A stretch of 64,000 bases of DNA. Source: Chondrosia reniformis (lineage: Eukaryota > Porifera > Demospongiae > Chondrillida > Chondrillidae). Positions within the stretch are counted from its first letter, which is position 1; each line of letters starts with the position of its first letter. The notes below the pieces were generated by a model that was given only the letters and a program-made list of their open reading frames with translations, had not been told where the DNA came from and did not search any database. This document shows, piece after piece, positions 13,401 to 24,346 of the stretch. Made by a program: the position numbers and the translations under genes. Location: the NCBI GenBank assembly GCA_947172415.1, contig OX359191.1, positions 7,177,130 through 7,241,129 on the forward strand. Direction: 5' to 3'.

Positions 13401-14217
13401 TGAAGGGAGAAAGGCACTAATACAACACATACAATGCATACAATATATTATATATATATTTGCAAGAATGTTGAGTTGGCACTAGAATAGTTACATAGGA
13501 AGGACTGACTAGTTTCTGAAATTTATGTCAACGTATATGAACCTATTCCATGTATAATATCATGCAATGGTCCATATCACAACAATCACATAACTTTGAG
13601 ATTATTTCATCTATATATCCTCCAAATCTGGTAAATAACTTACTTGCTAAATATTTATCAATTAGTTCCGCTACTTCTTTATGGTTACCACGAGAATTGT
13701 CCTCCTTAAGTGCAGTAGACAGATGTTTTAACTTCTTCTCATTCGGATCACCAACTAAAATCTCATAGAGAGCTCTGTTAGCTGTTCCTCCTGGTACTAG
13801 CGAACCGACTCGTTCCAGGTCGTTAGTAGCGATAGCACCGAGTTGATGAAGACGAGTTGACACTCTACGAACATCGCAGTTGTTTACCAACTGTTCGTGT
13901 ATTTGTTGGATGAAAGAGCGAATTTGGTCTTTAAGTAACTGCGACGATTGCTCTACATATGTACAAAAAGTGTAAGTTTCAAAAGTTGAGCTAATGCACC
14001 CATACAACTGCTGTAAAACTAAAAATTACGTCCGTATACGTAATTAGGATATATAGACTATGGTTAAATTACTTGTACGTACTAGTATATACATCTGGAA
14101 AAGGTACTACATTATTCAGGGATATCATAATCAGTTGTGCGGACTCTAAAATTCATTGATACAGAGATATGATGACCTCTAGACTCACTACCTACCTGTA
14201 GACATTTTGTCAGTCAT
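1486..14217 (-). CDS. CARD-like / unknown domain / coiled-coil / ankyrin-repeat protein, gene A (complete)
   Basis: Sixteen exons, high to low coordinate: 14196-14217, 13644-13952, 12600-13399, 11918-12121, 11724-11834, 11297-11473, 10930-11151, 10172-10258, 9339-9440, 8388-8606, 7096-7197, 6114-6215, 3922-4137, 3488-3589, 3098-3199, 1486-1674. Frames join without a stop into about 1,021 residues. Residues 12-105 resemble a CARD/death fold; 112-130 are proline-rich (PPKPVPPPS); 135-377 form an unrecognised domain with HAHLGLKVNQEPGQYM and EGCTMVMFRLMKEAAVMI; 378-541 are charged and coiled-coil-like; 542-615 end in basic KKKEGS repeats. Residues 616-1,021 hold about twelve ankyrin-type repeats (TALLLAC, ALHWSAFSGN, TPLIMAAMYGKQA). 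No signal peptide or membrane segment is seen, so it is probably cytosolic. Exons from 4 onward are phase 0. The start is the first ATG of a 22-nt exon shared with gene C. Role is inferred: a death-fold plus ankyrin layout suggests an intracellular sensor or adaptor. CARD assignment is moderate. Confidence 0.8.
1730..1890. mobile_element. short inverted-repeat element (MITE-like), copy A
   Basis: About 160 bp bounded by 17-bp inverted ends, TTTTGGGTCAGTTGTCC on the left and GGACAACCGACCCAAAA on the right (one mismatch). It lies in the last intron of ankyrin gene A. The same element sits at the matching place in genes B, C and D, so it predates the segmental duplications. Superfamily is not clear. 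Confidence 0.6.
4340..4387 (-). pseudogene. relic alternative terminal ankyrin exon, gene A
   Basis: A 48-nt copy of the 5' part of the terminal exon (1,486-1,674), with an intact CTTGTAG acceptor. In phase 0 it reads YGNSALHFACHKGHC and then TAA. It lies just after the 72-residue exon B2 in gene direction of its cassette. Splicing to it would end the protein early and remove the later repeats. The same 48-nt open frame with the same stop occurs twice in gene B. Relic of cassette duplication, or a usable short last exon. Confidence 0.55.
5110..5956 (-). mobile_element. Penelope-like element fragment with inverted terminal repeats, copy 1
   Basis: Bounded by imperfect inverted repeats of about 130-145 bp: left from 5,110 (CTGAATTTGATTTACT), right ending near 5,956. 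Between them is a GIY-YIG reading frame on the minus strand. Penelope-like retroelements combine a C-terminal GIY-YIG nuclease with repeats that can be inverted, which fits. Flanks AAAGACACTTTT and AAAGATACTTTT look like a target-site duplication. The reverse transcriptase is absent. The same insertion is found in gene C (46,181-47,031) but not beside most other 34-residue exons. Confidence 0.7.
5325..5816 (-). pseudogene. GIY-YIG nuclease C-terminal fragment of Penelope-like element
   Basis: An open frame of 163 codons. Around residues 58-95 it has EVIYSIHCNECQQSYIGQTG followed by an arginine and EHRRAL, the typical GIY-YIG core. The tail DLSKVIDAHPHTQTHWLLES and the later PLNRGRGSMPG also fit the end of retroelement polyproteins of this type. 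No reverse transcriptase lies upstream, so it is a 5'-truncated remnant. The frame itself is not visibly broken in this copy. Confidence 0.65.
6368..6830. mobile_element. fold-back retroelement fragment with ~109-bp inverted repeats
   Basis: Left arm 6,368-6,476 and right arm 6,722-6,830 are near-perfect inverted copies containing CCGACGTTTCGGTCAGGGTA. The centre encodes on the plus strand TAKELLIKEAIHIGLNHPS and LNREGGLELPRCWM, which resembles the extreme C-terminus after a GIY-YIG domain. A short tail with GGGCTTCTCCGCTGGCGCAG lies left of the left arm. The sequence AAAGTACTTA flanks both sides. Gene C at the matching place (47,395-47,410) has a single copy of that site and no insertion. 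Confidence 0.65.
7753..8138. mobile_element. GC-rich inverted-end insertion
   Basis: About 390 bp with ends rich in GGCGCC: left GGTGCGCCAGGCGCCCCT, right AGGGGCGCCTTTGGCGCCCC. Matching introns in gene C (49,915-49,945 and 53,400-53,430) go straight from GTTGTTTTTATAATAAAATA into the shared flank, so this is an insertion private to gene A. No coding content is seen; it is probably a non-autonomous DNA element. Confidence 0.5.
9652..9868. repeat. interspersed repeat, copy A
   Basis: A block containing GGGGACATGAGTGGGCAGGG and CAGCAGATAAGGTGGCTAGG. Gene B has it in the same orientation (about 31,875-32,075); gene C has a related block in opposite orientation at about 55,474-55,560. No reading frame or recognised tRNA-like head. 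SINE-like or a small DNA element. Confidence 0.45.
10376..10807. mobile_element. mariner-type miniature element, copy A
   Basis: Ends are inverted (CAGTCATGGCTGTT and AACAGTCATGACTG) and both sides abut TA, as expected of Tc1/mariner-type insertion. It lies between the basic-tail exon and the first ankyrin-type exon. It recurs at the same place at 32,600-33,050 and, shortened, at 55,861-56,035, so it was present before the units split. Confidence 0.6.
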
Positions 14218-14588
14218 TGCACGACCACACCCTTAAAAATACCGGAAGTCATCTATTGCTCTACCATGGATGTAGTATAATTAGCAATAGGGATAGCTAC
14301 CCAATTCAATATCTTATATATCAGTAAGTTAACCCTCCTACTCACATAGATATACCACACTATAGTTAAATATAAAACACAAGTTACTGTGGGAATGGCA
14401 ATGCTTTTTATAAGTGACTAGCACATCTGGAAAATGTACTATTACATTATTCAGGGACATCATAATCAGTTGTGATGCAATCATGTCAATTTACCTTATA
14501 AGTAGTAGACAGTAAAATCAAATGTGTACAAAGAATGTATTGTCTATTCTACTAGACAAAAAGATAATTAATGATACATGTAAGTTTA
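14218..14588. promoter_or_regulatory. spacer with presumed promoter of ankyrin gene A and 3' flank of GUF1
   Basis: A 371-bp gap between the GUF1 stop and the ankyrin start, both on the minus strand. It must contain the GUF1 3' end (a TAATAAA overlaps the GUF1 stop) and the ankyrin promoter. No convincing TATA box or other motif was identified. A block TGTACTATTACATTATTCAG near 14,437 repeats one near 14,105. A close relative lies at 60,116-60,427 upstream of gene C; unit B lacks it. Confidence 0.4.
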
Positions 14589-17500
14589 TTATTCTTTCCG
14601 TTTCAATACTGTTAAAAAGGCATCTTTAGGAAGTTCAATTTTTCCCAGTTGCTTCATTCTCTTTTTGCCTTCTTTTTGTTTTTCAAGGAGCTTACGTTTC
14701 CTTGTAATATCACCTCCGTACTATGGGCACAGAGTAATAATATTGAGACTGAAAGATGGCCACTCCTACACACACACACACTCTCACACACCAACCACTC
14801 TCCCTTACATACACACCATTTCATTCACACACACAAACTAGATAGCAACCTTACACATTTAGCTGTTACATCTTTCCTGAGTGGTTTCACACTATGTAAG
14901 AGTAGGCGACAACCATTAGTATCTTATTAACCATATCTTAGATTTTTCATGTCTATAAGATCAGTATAACTACAACAGAGTGCTCACGTTTCCCTAACAA
15001 TGACCCTTCCACCAATGGAAGCCTGTATTGCTACTTCATAGAGCTGCCTGAAAGAACGCAATATTCAGTGGTAAGAATAGAGAGGTGTACGCATTAGAGA
15101 CTTGCCTGTGAATCACTTCACTCAGTCTCTGACAAAGAGATTTTCCAACTTGATAGGCCTTTGATCTGTGTACTATGGTTGCCATGACATCAACAGGTAC
15201 TCCATTCAGTAGTATGTCCATCTTTTTGTGACACAGAAAACAATTAGTAAAATATGAAACATGCCAAAATATAACATGCAAGTACCTTGACTAGATCAGC
15301 TGCTATATATTCATCTTCCTCATAATCAAAACTGCCAATCAAGAGAGTCACATGCATGTCACATGATGAACACCTGACCTGTGGCACTACAGTACCTTGC
15401 GAAACCTGATGATATTGACTTAAGAGTGTCATAAAAATCAACCATGATTTCTGATAGAGGAAACTTGTATTTAAATAGTACTCTAGAGGATCCAATGTAC
15501 TTCATATCCAATTGGGTACCTCTGCAATGCTGTCAACAGGGAGGATTAATGATCAGGTCACAGTCACATGACTATCACATGACACCCTACCATGCATAAA
15601 TCTATTATCTTTCCAATATAAGCATCAGGAGTGATAATGGTAGCTGCAATAAACGGTTCCAAGTATTCTGAGACTTTAATCTTCTCTGGAAACTAAGACC
15701 AAAAGTGATCCAATTAAACACATTCATCCATTCAACTCAAGCACCCAAATGTCTTCTCCTCACCTCAGCAGGAGTACGTATATCAATAACTCTATCTGTC
15801 TTCTTCATAATAGCTAATAAGAAAAATTAAACAAAATACCCCATACATCATCAACTTCTCCTCCTGCTATACCTCTCCCTACACTCACCTTTGTAGGTAA
15901 CATTGGGTGAGGTGACTATACAGGTCACACTGTACTCCTGTTCCAACCTCTGCAGGAATATATCCATATGTAGCACCCCCAGGAACCCGACCTTCCAACC
16001 TTGACCTAACGCAGCACTACAAGTATACAGCCAATCAGATGGGTCAGAAGTAGAGCCAATCAGATAGGCTAGAAGTACACAGCCAATCAGATAGGCTAGA
16101 AGTACACAGCCAATCAGATAGGCTAGAAGTACACAGCCAATCAGATAGGTTAGAAGTTGAACCAATTAGACTATACAGCCAATCAGATAATTAGAAATCA
16201 CATGATGCGACAGACTTGGTAACTGACGTACCTGCTGGTGATTTCATAAGAAACACTGGAGTCGTTAAGGGTCAGCTTGCTAATGGCAGATTTAACATTT
16301 TCATAGTCATCAGAATCAATAGGGAAAACCCCAGCAAATACCTAATCAATGAGTGTCCAATAAACTAGAAGAGGCATGTCACTTGGAGTGCCAAACTTAC
16401 CACTGGTTTAGCTGGCTTAATGAGAGCTTGCTGCATATGTTCTGCCCCACCCATCCCATAAGTGTCTCCAATCTTGGACTGCGAGGGATCTCTGATGCCA
16501 AAGACTACATAACCAACCTGTCCTGCAAGGCTGAAGTAAAGTTGTGATCACTTCAGTTAAAATACTTTTTGTATACAATTTGCATAACTCTTCTTATGTA
16601 CTATATAAACAGTGAAAGTGGAACGGTGTCTACATCTGCACAGCAAATATAAACTAACATAACAGATAATAGAGAAATATTATTATCATTATTATAATGA
16701 ATAGAGTGACACCCCTGAATTACGCCTATATAAATATCTGCATACATCATGAGGTATGATAAAGATATTTAATGAAAGGAACATAATTGGCAGTGAACAA
16801 GTGGGTGGGACTTACAGTTTATCAGTGGGTGTGGCTTTTGGCTGAAGAATCCCTATATCATGTACCTTATATTCTTGGTTATTGTAGAATGAAGTCAACT
16901 GTTGTCCTTTGGAAAAGTACAAAACTTGTATTTACACAAATATATGTCAAATATATGCACCTAACCTCTGGAAAGCACACCACTAGTTACCTTGACAACA
17001 GAAATGACACCCCTGTATTGCTCATACCAGCTGTCAACAAGCTGACATTTTGTGGGCGTGTCCCTCTTGCCTTTTGGACTAGAGTAAGCTACCATATATC
17101 AAAGTGATGTTTTAGTTGCCATAGAAACCAAACCTTGGTATCCTCTGTATGATGGCTTCCATAAGTTGTGTGACACCTTGTCCTGTCTTTGCTGATACTC
17201 TGAGGATATCCCCATCATCAAAATCAAAAGCAGTACACATTTCCTGGACCACACCCTCAACATCAGCATTCTTCATATCAATCTACAGTTTAGCAGAAAA
17301 AAATTTAGCTACCAAAATGAAGAAATAACCTTGGAAGAAGGCAATTGCAATCCTTGCCTTGTTCACTGCAGGTATGACACAGAGATTTGCCTCCTTAGAG
17401 TGAAAATAGTTTGTTAATGTCTGAGCTTGGATTCCCTATATAATAAAAGGGGCGTGGTCTCACGAGAATGGAAGGCGTGTCAAGAGGCACCCGCCCACCT

Positions 17501-18550
17501 GTGTAGCATCCACTAATAGAACCACTCCCTCACACGCAGAAAGAGATCGTGACACTTCATAACTGAAATCCACATGGCCCTAAGAAGACAGAACATCCCT
17601 CAACAGATGCTCATAATTGATCGGGCAGCATATCACCTACTGGAGTATCAATGAGATTGAGGAGAAATACATCTTCTTTGTAATTGTAAAAAAGTGAAGC
17701 AGTCTGAGCTTTCACTGTTATCCCCCTCTCCCTTTCAACCTGAAGTGTGTCCAGCACTTGACGGTTTGATGGTCCAATTGTAGCTCCTTCAACATTAATA
17801 GTATTACATGTCATAAGCACATGTACAGTTATACAGTTACAGCAGCATAGATAATCCATGGTTATACACATAGAGAGGCCTTCTCCAATCACCAGGGTTT
17901 AGGTAAAACTTTGGAAGAAAGGCTGTGACCTTCAAAACTGTCCAAACCGGGAATAATTTTATTAACTCTTGATTTTACTACTGCCTGCCTGTTAACTTTA
18001 TTAATTATCTACTTGAAACCATACTGGACAATGGACAATGTAAAGTAGTCTTTCAACTAGGTGGTTACCATAAATACATAAACAACCAATACAATAAGGT
18101 GAAATGAAATACACTAGTAGTATTTATACTATTCATATACATATATACATGTATATATTGTAACTGCAAATGCAGTGAAATGCATATCTATATATATTGA
18201 CTGACAGGTTTAACTCTGAGCTGAGCAACCATGATACAGGCTACCATGGTAACGCTAGACAACAAGATTGTATACTTAAATAAGAAGGCAAAGCCATGCA
18301 TGATGCTTACATAGCATGTGAAGTACAACTGAATCATATCAGCATACAATTAGCGTTACCATGGTAGCATACAATTAATGTCATATGTATGCGGATAACC
18401 TGTTAATTCAAGCATTCTGTCTGCTAAAGTACTCTTCCCATGATCAACGTGCGCTATGATGCTGAAATTCTTGATTTTATGGTTATCATAGGAGTCCATT
18501 GTAATTAATTTGTCATATTCTGGAGCCCTTGCATAAAGTCTAGCCCGCAT
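14589..18550 (-). CDS. GUF1: GUF1, mitochondrial translation GTPase (LepA/EF4), complete
   Basis: Eighteen exons joining in frame to about 623 residues: 18400-18550, 17641-17786, 17499-17579, 17358-17435, 17134-17282, 16966-17078, 16816-16924, 16401-16530, 16232-16341, 15889-16016, 15764-15813, 15591-15692, 15396-15529, 15286-15331, 15106-15221, 14988-15047, 14855-14891, 14589-14720. G motifs are all present: [34 protein letters not shown] and VSAKTGQG. LepA-specific parts follow ([24 protein letters not shown]) and the basic C-terminus [20 protein letters not shown]. LepA/GUF1 proteins bind ribosomes and promote back-translocation or recovery in organelle translation. Start: first ATG after an in-frame TGA; the leader [13 protein letters not shown] is short for a mitochondrial presequence. 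Introns 4 and 15 use GC donors. It is the only complete copy here; intergenic DNA to the ankyrin gene is 371 bp. Confidence 0.93.
16031..16190. repeat. ~27-bp minisatellite in GUF1 intron 9
   Basis: About seven head-to-tail copies of a unit containing CCAATCAGATAGGCTAGAAG, spaced 25-27 bp. It lies wholly in the intron between the exons 16,232-16,341 and 15,889-16,016. The last copies are degenerate. Confidence 0.8.
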
Positions 18551-18598
18551 CGTCTCGCTGGTACGTGAGGCCAGTGGAATGAAGCATGATCGTCTTTT

Positions 18599-19113
18599 TG
18601 TTATTCAAGTAGCTTACGTTTCCTTGTAATATCACCTCCTTACTATGGGTACAGAGTAATAATATTGAGACTGAAAGATGGCCACTCCCACACACACACA
18701 CTCTCACACTCCACCCACTCTCCCTTACACATTTCATTCGTACATACAAACTAGATAGCAACCTTACACATTTAGCTGTTACATTTTTCCTGAGTGGTTT
18801 CACACTATGTAAGAGAAGGTGGCAGCCATTACATATCAATAAGATCAGTATAACATAATAATTACAACAGAGTGCTCACGTTTCCCTAGCAATGACCCTT
18901 CCACCAATGGAAGCCTGTATTGCAACTTCATAGAGCTGACTGAAAGAACACAGTATTCAGTGGTAAGAATAAAGAAGTGTACACATTAGAGACTTGCCTG
19001 TGAATCACTTCACTCAGTCTCTGACAAAGAGATTTTCCAACTTAATAGTCCTTTGATCTGTGTACTATGGTTGCCATGACATCAACAGGTACTCCATTCA
19101 GTAGTATGTCCAT
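18599..19113 (-). pseudogene. GUF1 3'-end fragment (exons 18-partial, 17, 16, 15) upstream of GUF1
   Basis: Part of exon 18 (18,599-18,643), exon 17 (18,768-18,804), exon 16 (18,880-18,939) and exon 15 (18,998-19,113) are repeated in order and orientation. They abut the 5' end of the complete gene at about 18,598. Exon sizes match (37, 60, 116 nt) and the GC donor after exon 15 is kept. The remaining upstream exons are absent and kinesin intron sequence follows. It is a duplication scar with no start codon. Confidence 0.8.
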
Positions 19114-19343
19114 CTTTTTGATGATATCTTTAGAGATAAGAAAGCATATAGGCTTCTGAACTAAAAGCTGAAAAAACGTTAGTTACCTTAAATATAGATT
19201 ATGCCAATTCTCTATACGTGTATATAAATGCATGTTTTGTGTAAACAGAAAAAATAGCCTAGACTTAAATGTATGTAGTTTCAACTTGTGGAGCTGGATT
19301 TTACAATGAGCAGTTCCTGTTCCCTTTTCCCTACTCTGATCAG

Positions 19344-22300
19344 GTGTACAATGAGACAATCAGAGATTTGTTGCTCCCATCAGGACCCCTGAAAATGAGG
19401 GACGACAGAGGAACCTTGGTAGTCAATGGGCTCTCATTACATAAGGTACACACTTATAGTAGTGATCGATTACACACAGATACATACGTACGTATGTATG
19501 CTACCTCCATCCGCTCCCCCTCCTCCACCCCCAACCTCACAATGCTAATGAGCTCCTGGGCATGCTGGAGCATGGCAATAAGAACAGGACACAACACCCA
19601 ACTGAAGCCAATGCTACCTCATCCCGATCACATGCTGTGTTCCAAGTGCACATCCACCAGAAGCCTCGTACAGCTGGTCTGAGCACTGAAGTGAGAACTG
19701 CAAGGCTGTCCCTGATTGATCTTGCTGGATCAGAGAGGGCTACAGTCACATCTAACAAGGGAGCTCACATGAGAGAAGGAGCCAATATTAACAGATCTTT
19801 GCTGGCACTGGGAAATTGTATCAATGCACTGGCAAACAAAAAGGTGGGCATTCTCAAGAAGATGTAGCAATCATTTGAGTGATATTTGTATTTAATTTCT
19901 TTGCAGAAAAAACTGGTTATGTACCTTACAGAGAAAGTAAATTAACCAGACTCCTGAAGGATTCACTAGGAGGATCATGTCAAATTGTCATGATTGCCAA
20001 TATTAGGTATGTAATCGTACGTACGTGCTAATACATACACAGGTACGTTGGTATTTGAGAATTCAAACATACATAATATGACATGCACTTTTAAATTATA
20101 TTATATTTCAACTATTGCACATTTAATCAGACATGAATTGTTTTGTACTGTTTATCAATGTTGCTTTATTTGTGTTTAATGTAGTCCGTCAGCACTGACC
20201 TTTGATGATACTTATAATACTCTGAAATATGCAGACAGAGCAAAACAGATCAAGTCACAAGTAAGAAATCTTAACTGTGTACATCAACACAACATTGTGC
20301 ATGTCAATATTTCTCCTTCCATGTTCTTCTACTCTACCTCCCTCTACCTCTCAATTGGTTAGGAATGTGGTGAGTGTGGACTATCACCTGTCAAAGTACA
20401 AGGAGATCGTGGAGGACCTTCAGAAGGAGATCACTCATCTCAAATCAAAGCTGGCAAGTCATGGTCCCATTAAAGGAGCATTTGATAAAGTGGAGGCAGC
20501 CAGATTAAAGGCATTGATATCAGATGTGTATGGTTGCCATGGCAATGTACGCAAGGAGCTGGCAGAGGCTGAGTGTAGTGGTGAACTGTTGAATGCAAAA
20601 AGAAAGAGAAGAGAGATTCTGTATAGAAGATGTGAAGCATTTAATATATCACAGGAAAGAAGAGATAATGTACGTATGTATGTGTTTAAAGCTACATAAA
20701 ATGTACGTACGTACTACGTATGTATGTGTATATCCTGTGTATATACATACATATTTCGTTACATTTAAAGCTACATAATTTTTTAGCTATATACAAACTA
20801 TCAACTGTTAGCTATGAACTACATATGTACATATATACGTATATAATTGTTTAAATTTACATTTAAGTATACATGTGGCATGTTGTACTTGTGTATACGT
20901 ATATAGATGAAGTGTCGAATAGTTAATCTAGAGGAAAAGATAAGAGCCATTTCTGCGCAAAAGGAAGATCTTAGTAAACATCTCCATGACAACCAGGAAG
21001 AAATTTATAAGATGCAAAATGAAATTAAAGCAAGTCCGGCTAAGCGATCTTATTCCTTTGCACTGAGTGAGTATGTATCCATGGTAACTGAAGCTGAGAA
21101 GCATCGCGTGGAAGGAGCTCACAGTAGAGTTCAAGTGAGATCTCTGAGAAAACTGGTGAAGCAGCTGCAGCAAGATATGGACAGGAGCAACAGGTTAGCT
21201 TGGAGATACAGTATATACTAACCTTACTATATGTATATATGTACATACCAGTATGTATGTGTAGGTGCACACATTATACAGCTAAATAATGTGATATTTC
21301 CATTTCTCTTGCAGATTACTAGCTTGCACAATTGGGTTTATCCAGGATGTGGAACCGTGCTTCAGTCAGAACACCATTCTCCTCAACAAGTATCGTGCTC
21401 TGGTGAGGCAGCTTCAAAGTGAGAAGGGAGTAGCATGGGCAGATGAGGACCAGGAGGCCCATGAGAGCACGTTTAGATCATCAGTCCAGTTGGATTCCCC
21501 TCCTGTACACTCAAAGACCACATCTCCCACATCACCTGCAACTGGTGACTCAAAGACCACATCCCCCACATCACCTGTAGCTGGTGACTCAAAGACCACT
21601 TCCCCTACATCACTCAGTAATTCAGAGGGTTCTCCCCTTTCTTCACCTAATTTACATTTGAAGAGTACATCTGTAAGAAGCAATACCACTCCATATCCAC
21701 TGGCTTCAAAGCAGGCTGTACCTCCTAGTGAAATGTCAACCATGCCTCCTCGAGCTCCTAGCTCAATGTCAAATCTACCACAACCTCCTGCTAGCATTAT
21801 GCCACCTCTCTCCAGCAGTGTCCTCTGTACACCAGTAAGGGTGACAGCACTCACCTCTTTCAGCTCCTTCACGCCCTCTCCAGCTGTGGTACGCCTCCTC
21901 AGCTCAATGAAGACTATGCTCCACTCCTCCTTAGGTAAGAAGGTCCCTGAAGCAGTTAGACCTGTGATCCAACCATTTGAGGAGAAGAAGAGAAGAGATG
22001 GCATCACACCGGTACCAATTGGAAGCAGAAGTAACACTCAAAGGAAGACCACATTACGCAACAGTGAACACTCTTTGAAGTCAAACACGGTCTCCAGTCC
22101 TGATGATCTACCAAATAGTAGAATGGACCTTAGAAGCATGCCCATCCCAAAGCTGGCATTTGAGGACAACTTTTGCTCTCCAGATCCTCCTCCTTGTAAG
22201 TCAGGTGAGCGGCTGAATGAGACATTTACTGTGAATGAACACAAAAGTGGATCGGAGTTCTAAAGAGGTCACATGACACTCATTCAGCTAGAAGGACACC

Positions 22301-23690
22301 CAAGAATCACCAAAAACTTTTAAAGATCTTAGGTATGGATTATTTAATTGTCATCTTAATGTTGTCAGTACCTTTATCACCAGAGCTTCAATCAGAAAAT
22401 GTTGAAACCTATTTAACATCTGCTGCATTTATACGTAATAAATTATACATACATAGTTACCAATACATCAGATATGTAAATATAATATATATTGCTGTTA
22501 TATGTATATGTAAAAATAATCTAATGCACCACTTTCCTACATGTTATGCCTATTCTTAAAAATAAATTAAAAATCTCATAGGAACTAAGCCTGTTAGAGC
22601 TTTGGATGAGCTCGAGCATACAGGAGACTTTGCTTCGTTTCTCAGAATTCCACCCTTCACCAGTGATCCTACGTCTGGGTTAGTCTTCAGGACTGGTAGA
22701 TCTGGAAGTAAATCACGCGAAGGAGCGTAGTGGTTGTTGCTACCTTCAGCCATGTTAGCTGGTCTCCGTTCATTGTCAGTTTCCTGTGAAAGTGGTATCC
22801 TGCTTTCAACTTCATTGTCAAGGTTGCAAGGATTCCCTACTCTTTGTCATTTTTTGATCTTTTGTGAATCCTTGGTCATGCCAGTATGTATATATGTACG
22901 TATAATAATAATAATTGCATATATCTGTACATACATGCACGATACTCTTTCTCTTGGCTTGTTTTATGTACGAACATACATACAATATCATATGTATGAT
23001 ACATTTCTCTTGTTGTAGGAGGCAAACCTCCAGAAAGAGTAAAGTCAAAACAACCAAACTACTTAACTCTAACTAAAGCTGCTGCTTCAAAGAGATATGT
23101 CACTAAATCCTCTAGATATTCAAAACGGTTTGTATCACAGTACGTATATATGTATATGTATGTGATAGGTTACTGTTGGCTGTCTTTAGGTATATACATA
23201 CACGTACGTATGTACATAGTATAGTTCATAAGTATTTGATTAATAAAACATTACAATATTTTCTGTAATATATGTACAGTACGTCCTGTAATGTACGTAC
23301 AGTAGATATGTATGGTTGACATCAGAATAAACAATAACAGAATAAAAATAGTTCTCCTACATATTATTATTCTTACTCTTATTATTATTAAAGTGCCCAT
23401 GCATGTACATACATTAATTATAAGGTGTAGATAAATACCAACCAGTTCTGGTTAAGGGGCACAGGGCTATACCTGGACACATATAAACCATTGCCACTTA
23501 AGGCTACCAGACCGTCCGCCCAGGTACATAGCCCGACTGCCTTATTATGTATTAGCAAAAACCTGGATTAGGATATTTCATATTCTTTCTTTAATAATGT
23601 ACCTACTGTAGAGGTCACTTTGACAAAGAGAACTGTTACTCAATCTCATCTTCATTTCCAAGCAACAGAAGAACAGTTACAGGACATTGA
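19344..23690 (+). pseudogene. kinesin-8 (KIF18-like) relic 1, motor N-terminus missing
   Basis: Exons by comparison with relic 2: 19344-19445, 19535-19843, 19907-20006, 20185-20260, 20355-20669, 20907-21193, 21315-22332, 23019-23127, 23612-23690. The first exon begins [10 protein letters not shown], about a third into the motor; the P-loop exon is not found upstream, where GUF1 fragments lie instead. Switch motifs remain ([26 protein letters not shown]), then [16 protein letters not shown], a neck, coiled coil and a Ser/Pro-rich tail with three KTTSPTSP-like repeats. [17 protein letters not shown] is typical of KIF18 plus-end depolymerising kinesins. Lesions: acceptor AG is AA before 19,535 and again before 20,355; a base is lost at the start of 19,907; a 5-bp insertion near 22,248 leads to TAA. 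It cannot encode a working motor. Confidence 0.8.
22590..22720 (-). mobile_element. retroelement 3'-tail fragment in kinesin intron, relic 1
   Basis: The reverse complement contains GATCACTGGTGAAGGGTGGA and CTCCTGTATG, matching the tail of the insertion at 57,383-58,150. The equivalent part of relic 2 is about 42,880-43,010. A short open stretch here could be mistaken for a kinesin exon. Confidence 0.5.
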
Positions 23691-24346
23691 ATAGGAGATG
23701 TTACATATATACATACAAAAATGAATTTTAAATAAATGTATTATATATATATAGTCTTTAGATGATTGTTTATAATGCTTTCTTTTGTGTTGTACTATTG
23801 TTCTATTGTGTATAATTAAAGAAGTTGAGATATCAATGTTTAGATGATTAGCTTGAAAACATGTACTATAGCTACCCATTCGAGTATAGACAATTGCAAA
23901 TTGACTAATATACAAATGCAATTTATATGTAATTGCAAAAGATCTACGTAGATATATACATACAGGATAAGTTGCCATGCAATATTATTTATGAAATTAA
24001 TGATTTATAAATTACTTCATGATCGATCGATATCAGCATATAATTAATACCCCAATTTTCTTACATGTACATATATATACGTCTACATTAGAGTTTAAAA
24101 GGCCTATAGAGAACTAAACCTATAGGCCTATGTGAGAGCTTTGCAATTGGATGAGGATATATGCAAGAGGTTAACGTTTCTCCTATTTCTACTTCTTCAC
24201 TAGGCCAGACATTTACAGCCGTTTGTATGTGTTGTGAAGATACAACTTCACTGTTTAGAATCAACCATAATCTTGATCATTATACAATAATACAACACTT
24301 GATACAATTTATACATCATGATCATACACTAATATGTATAACCAAA
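23691..24346. other. convergent spacer, kinesin relic 1 to ankyrin gene B
   Basis: Copy of the spacer at 823-1,485. AT-rich, no exon or RNA gene recognised. Confidence 0.5.

Noticed and set aside
14760-14840. CA-rich tract in GUF1 intron as a regulatory element
   Set aside because: Simple microsatellite, repeated in every GUF1 fragment and bordering the gap in unit 3; no regulatory evidence.
21414-22037. 207-codon open frame on the minus strand
   Set aside because: It is the antisense of the Ser/Pro-rich kinesin tail; the equivalent at 41,754-42,326 is the same shadow. No splice or family support.
22581-22730. Possible kinesin exon reading GTKPVRALDELEH
   Set aside because: The DNA matches, inverted, the 3' tail of the retroelement at 57,990-58,090, and relic 2 does not keep the frame.
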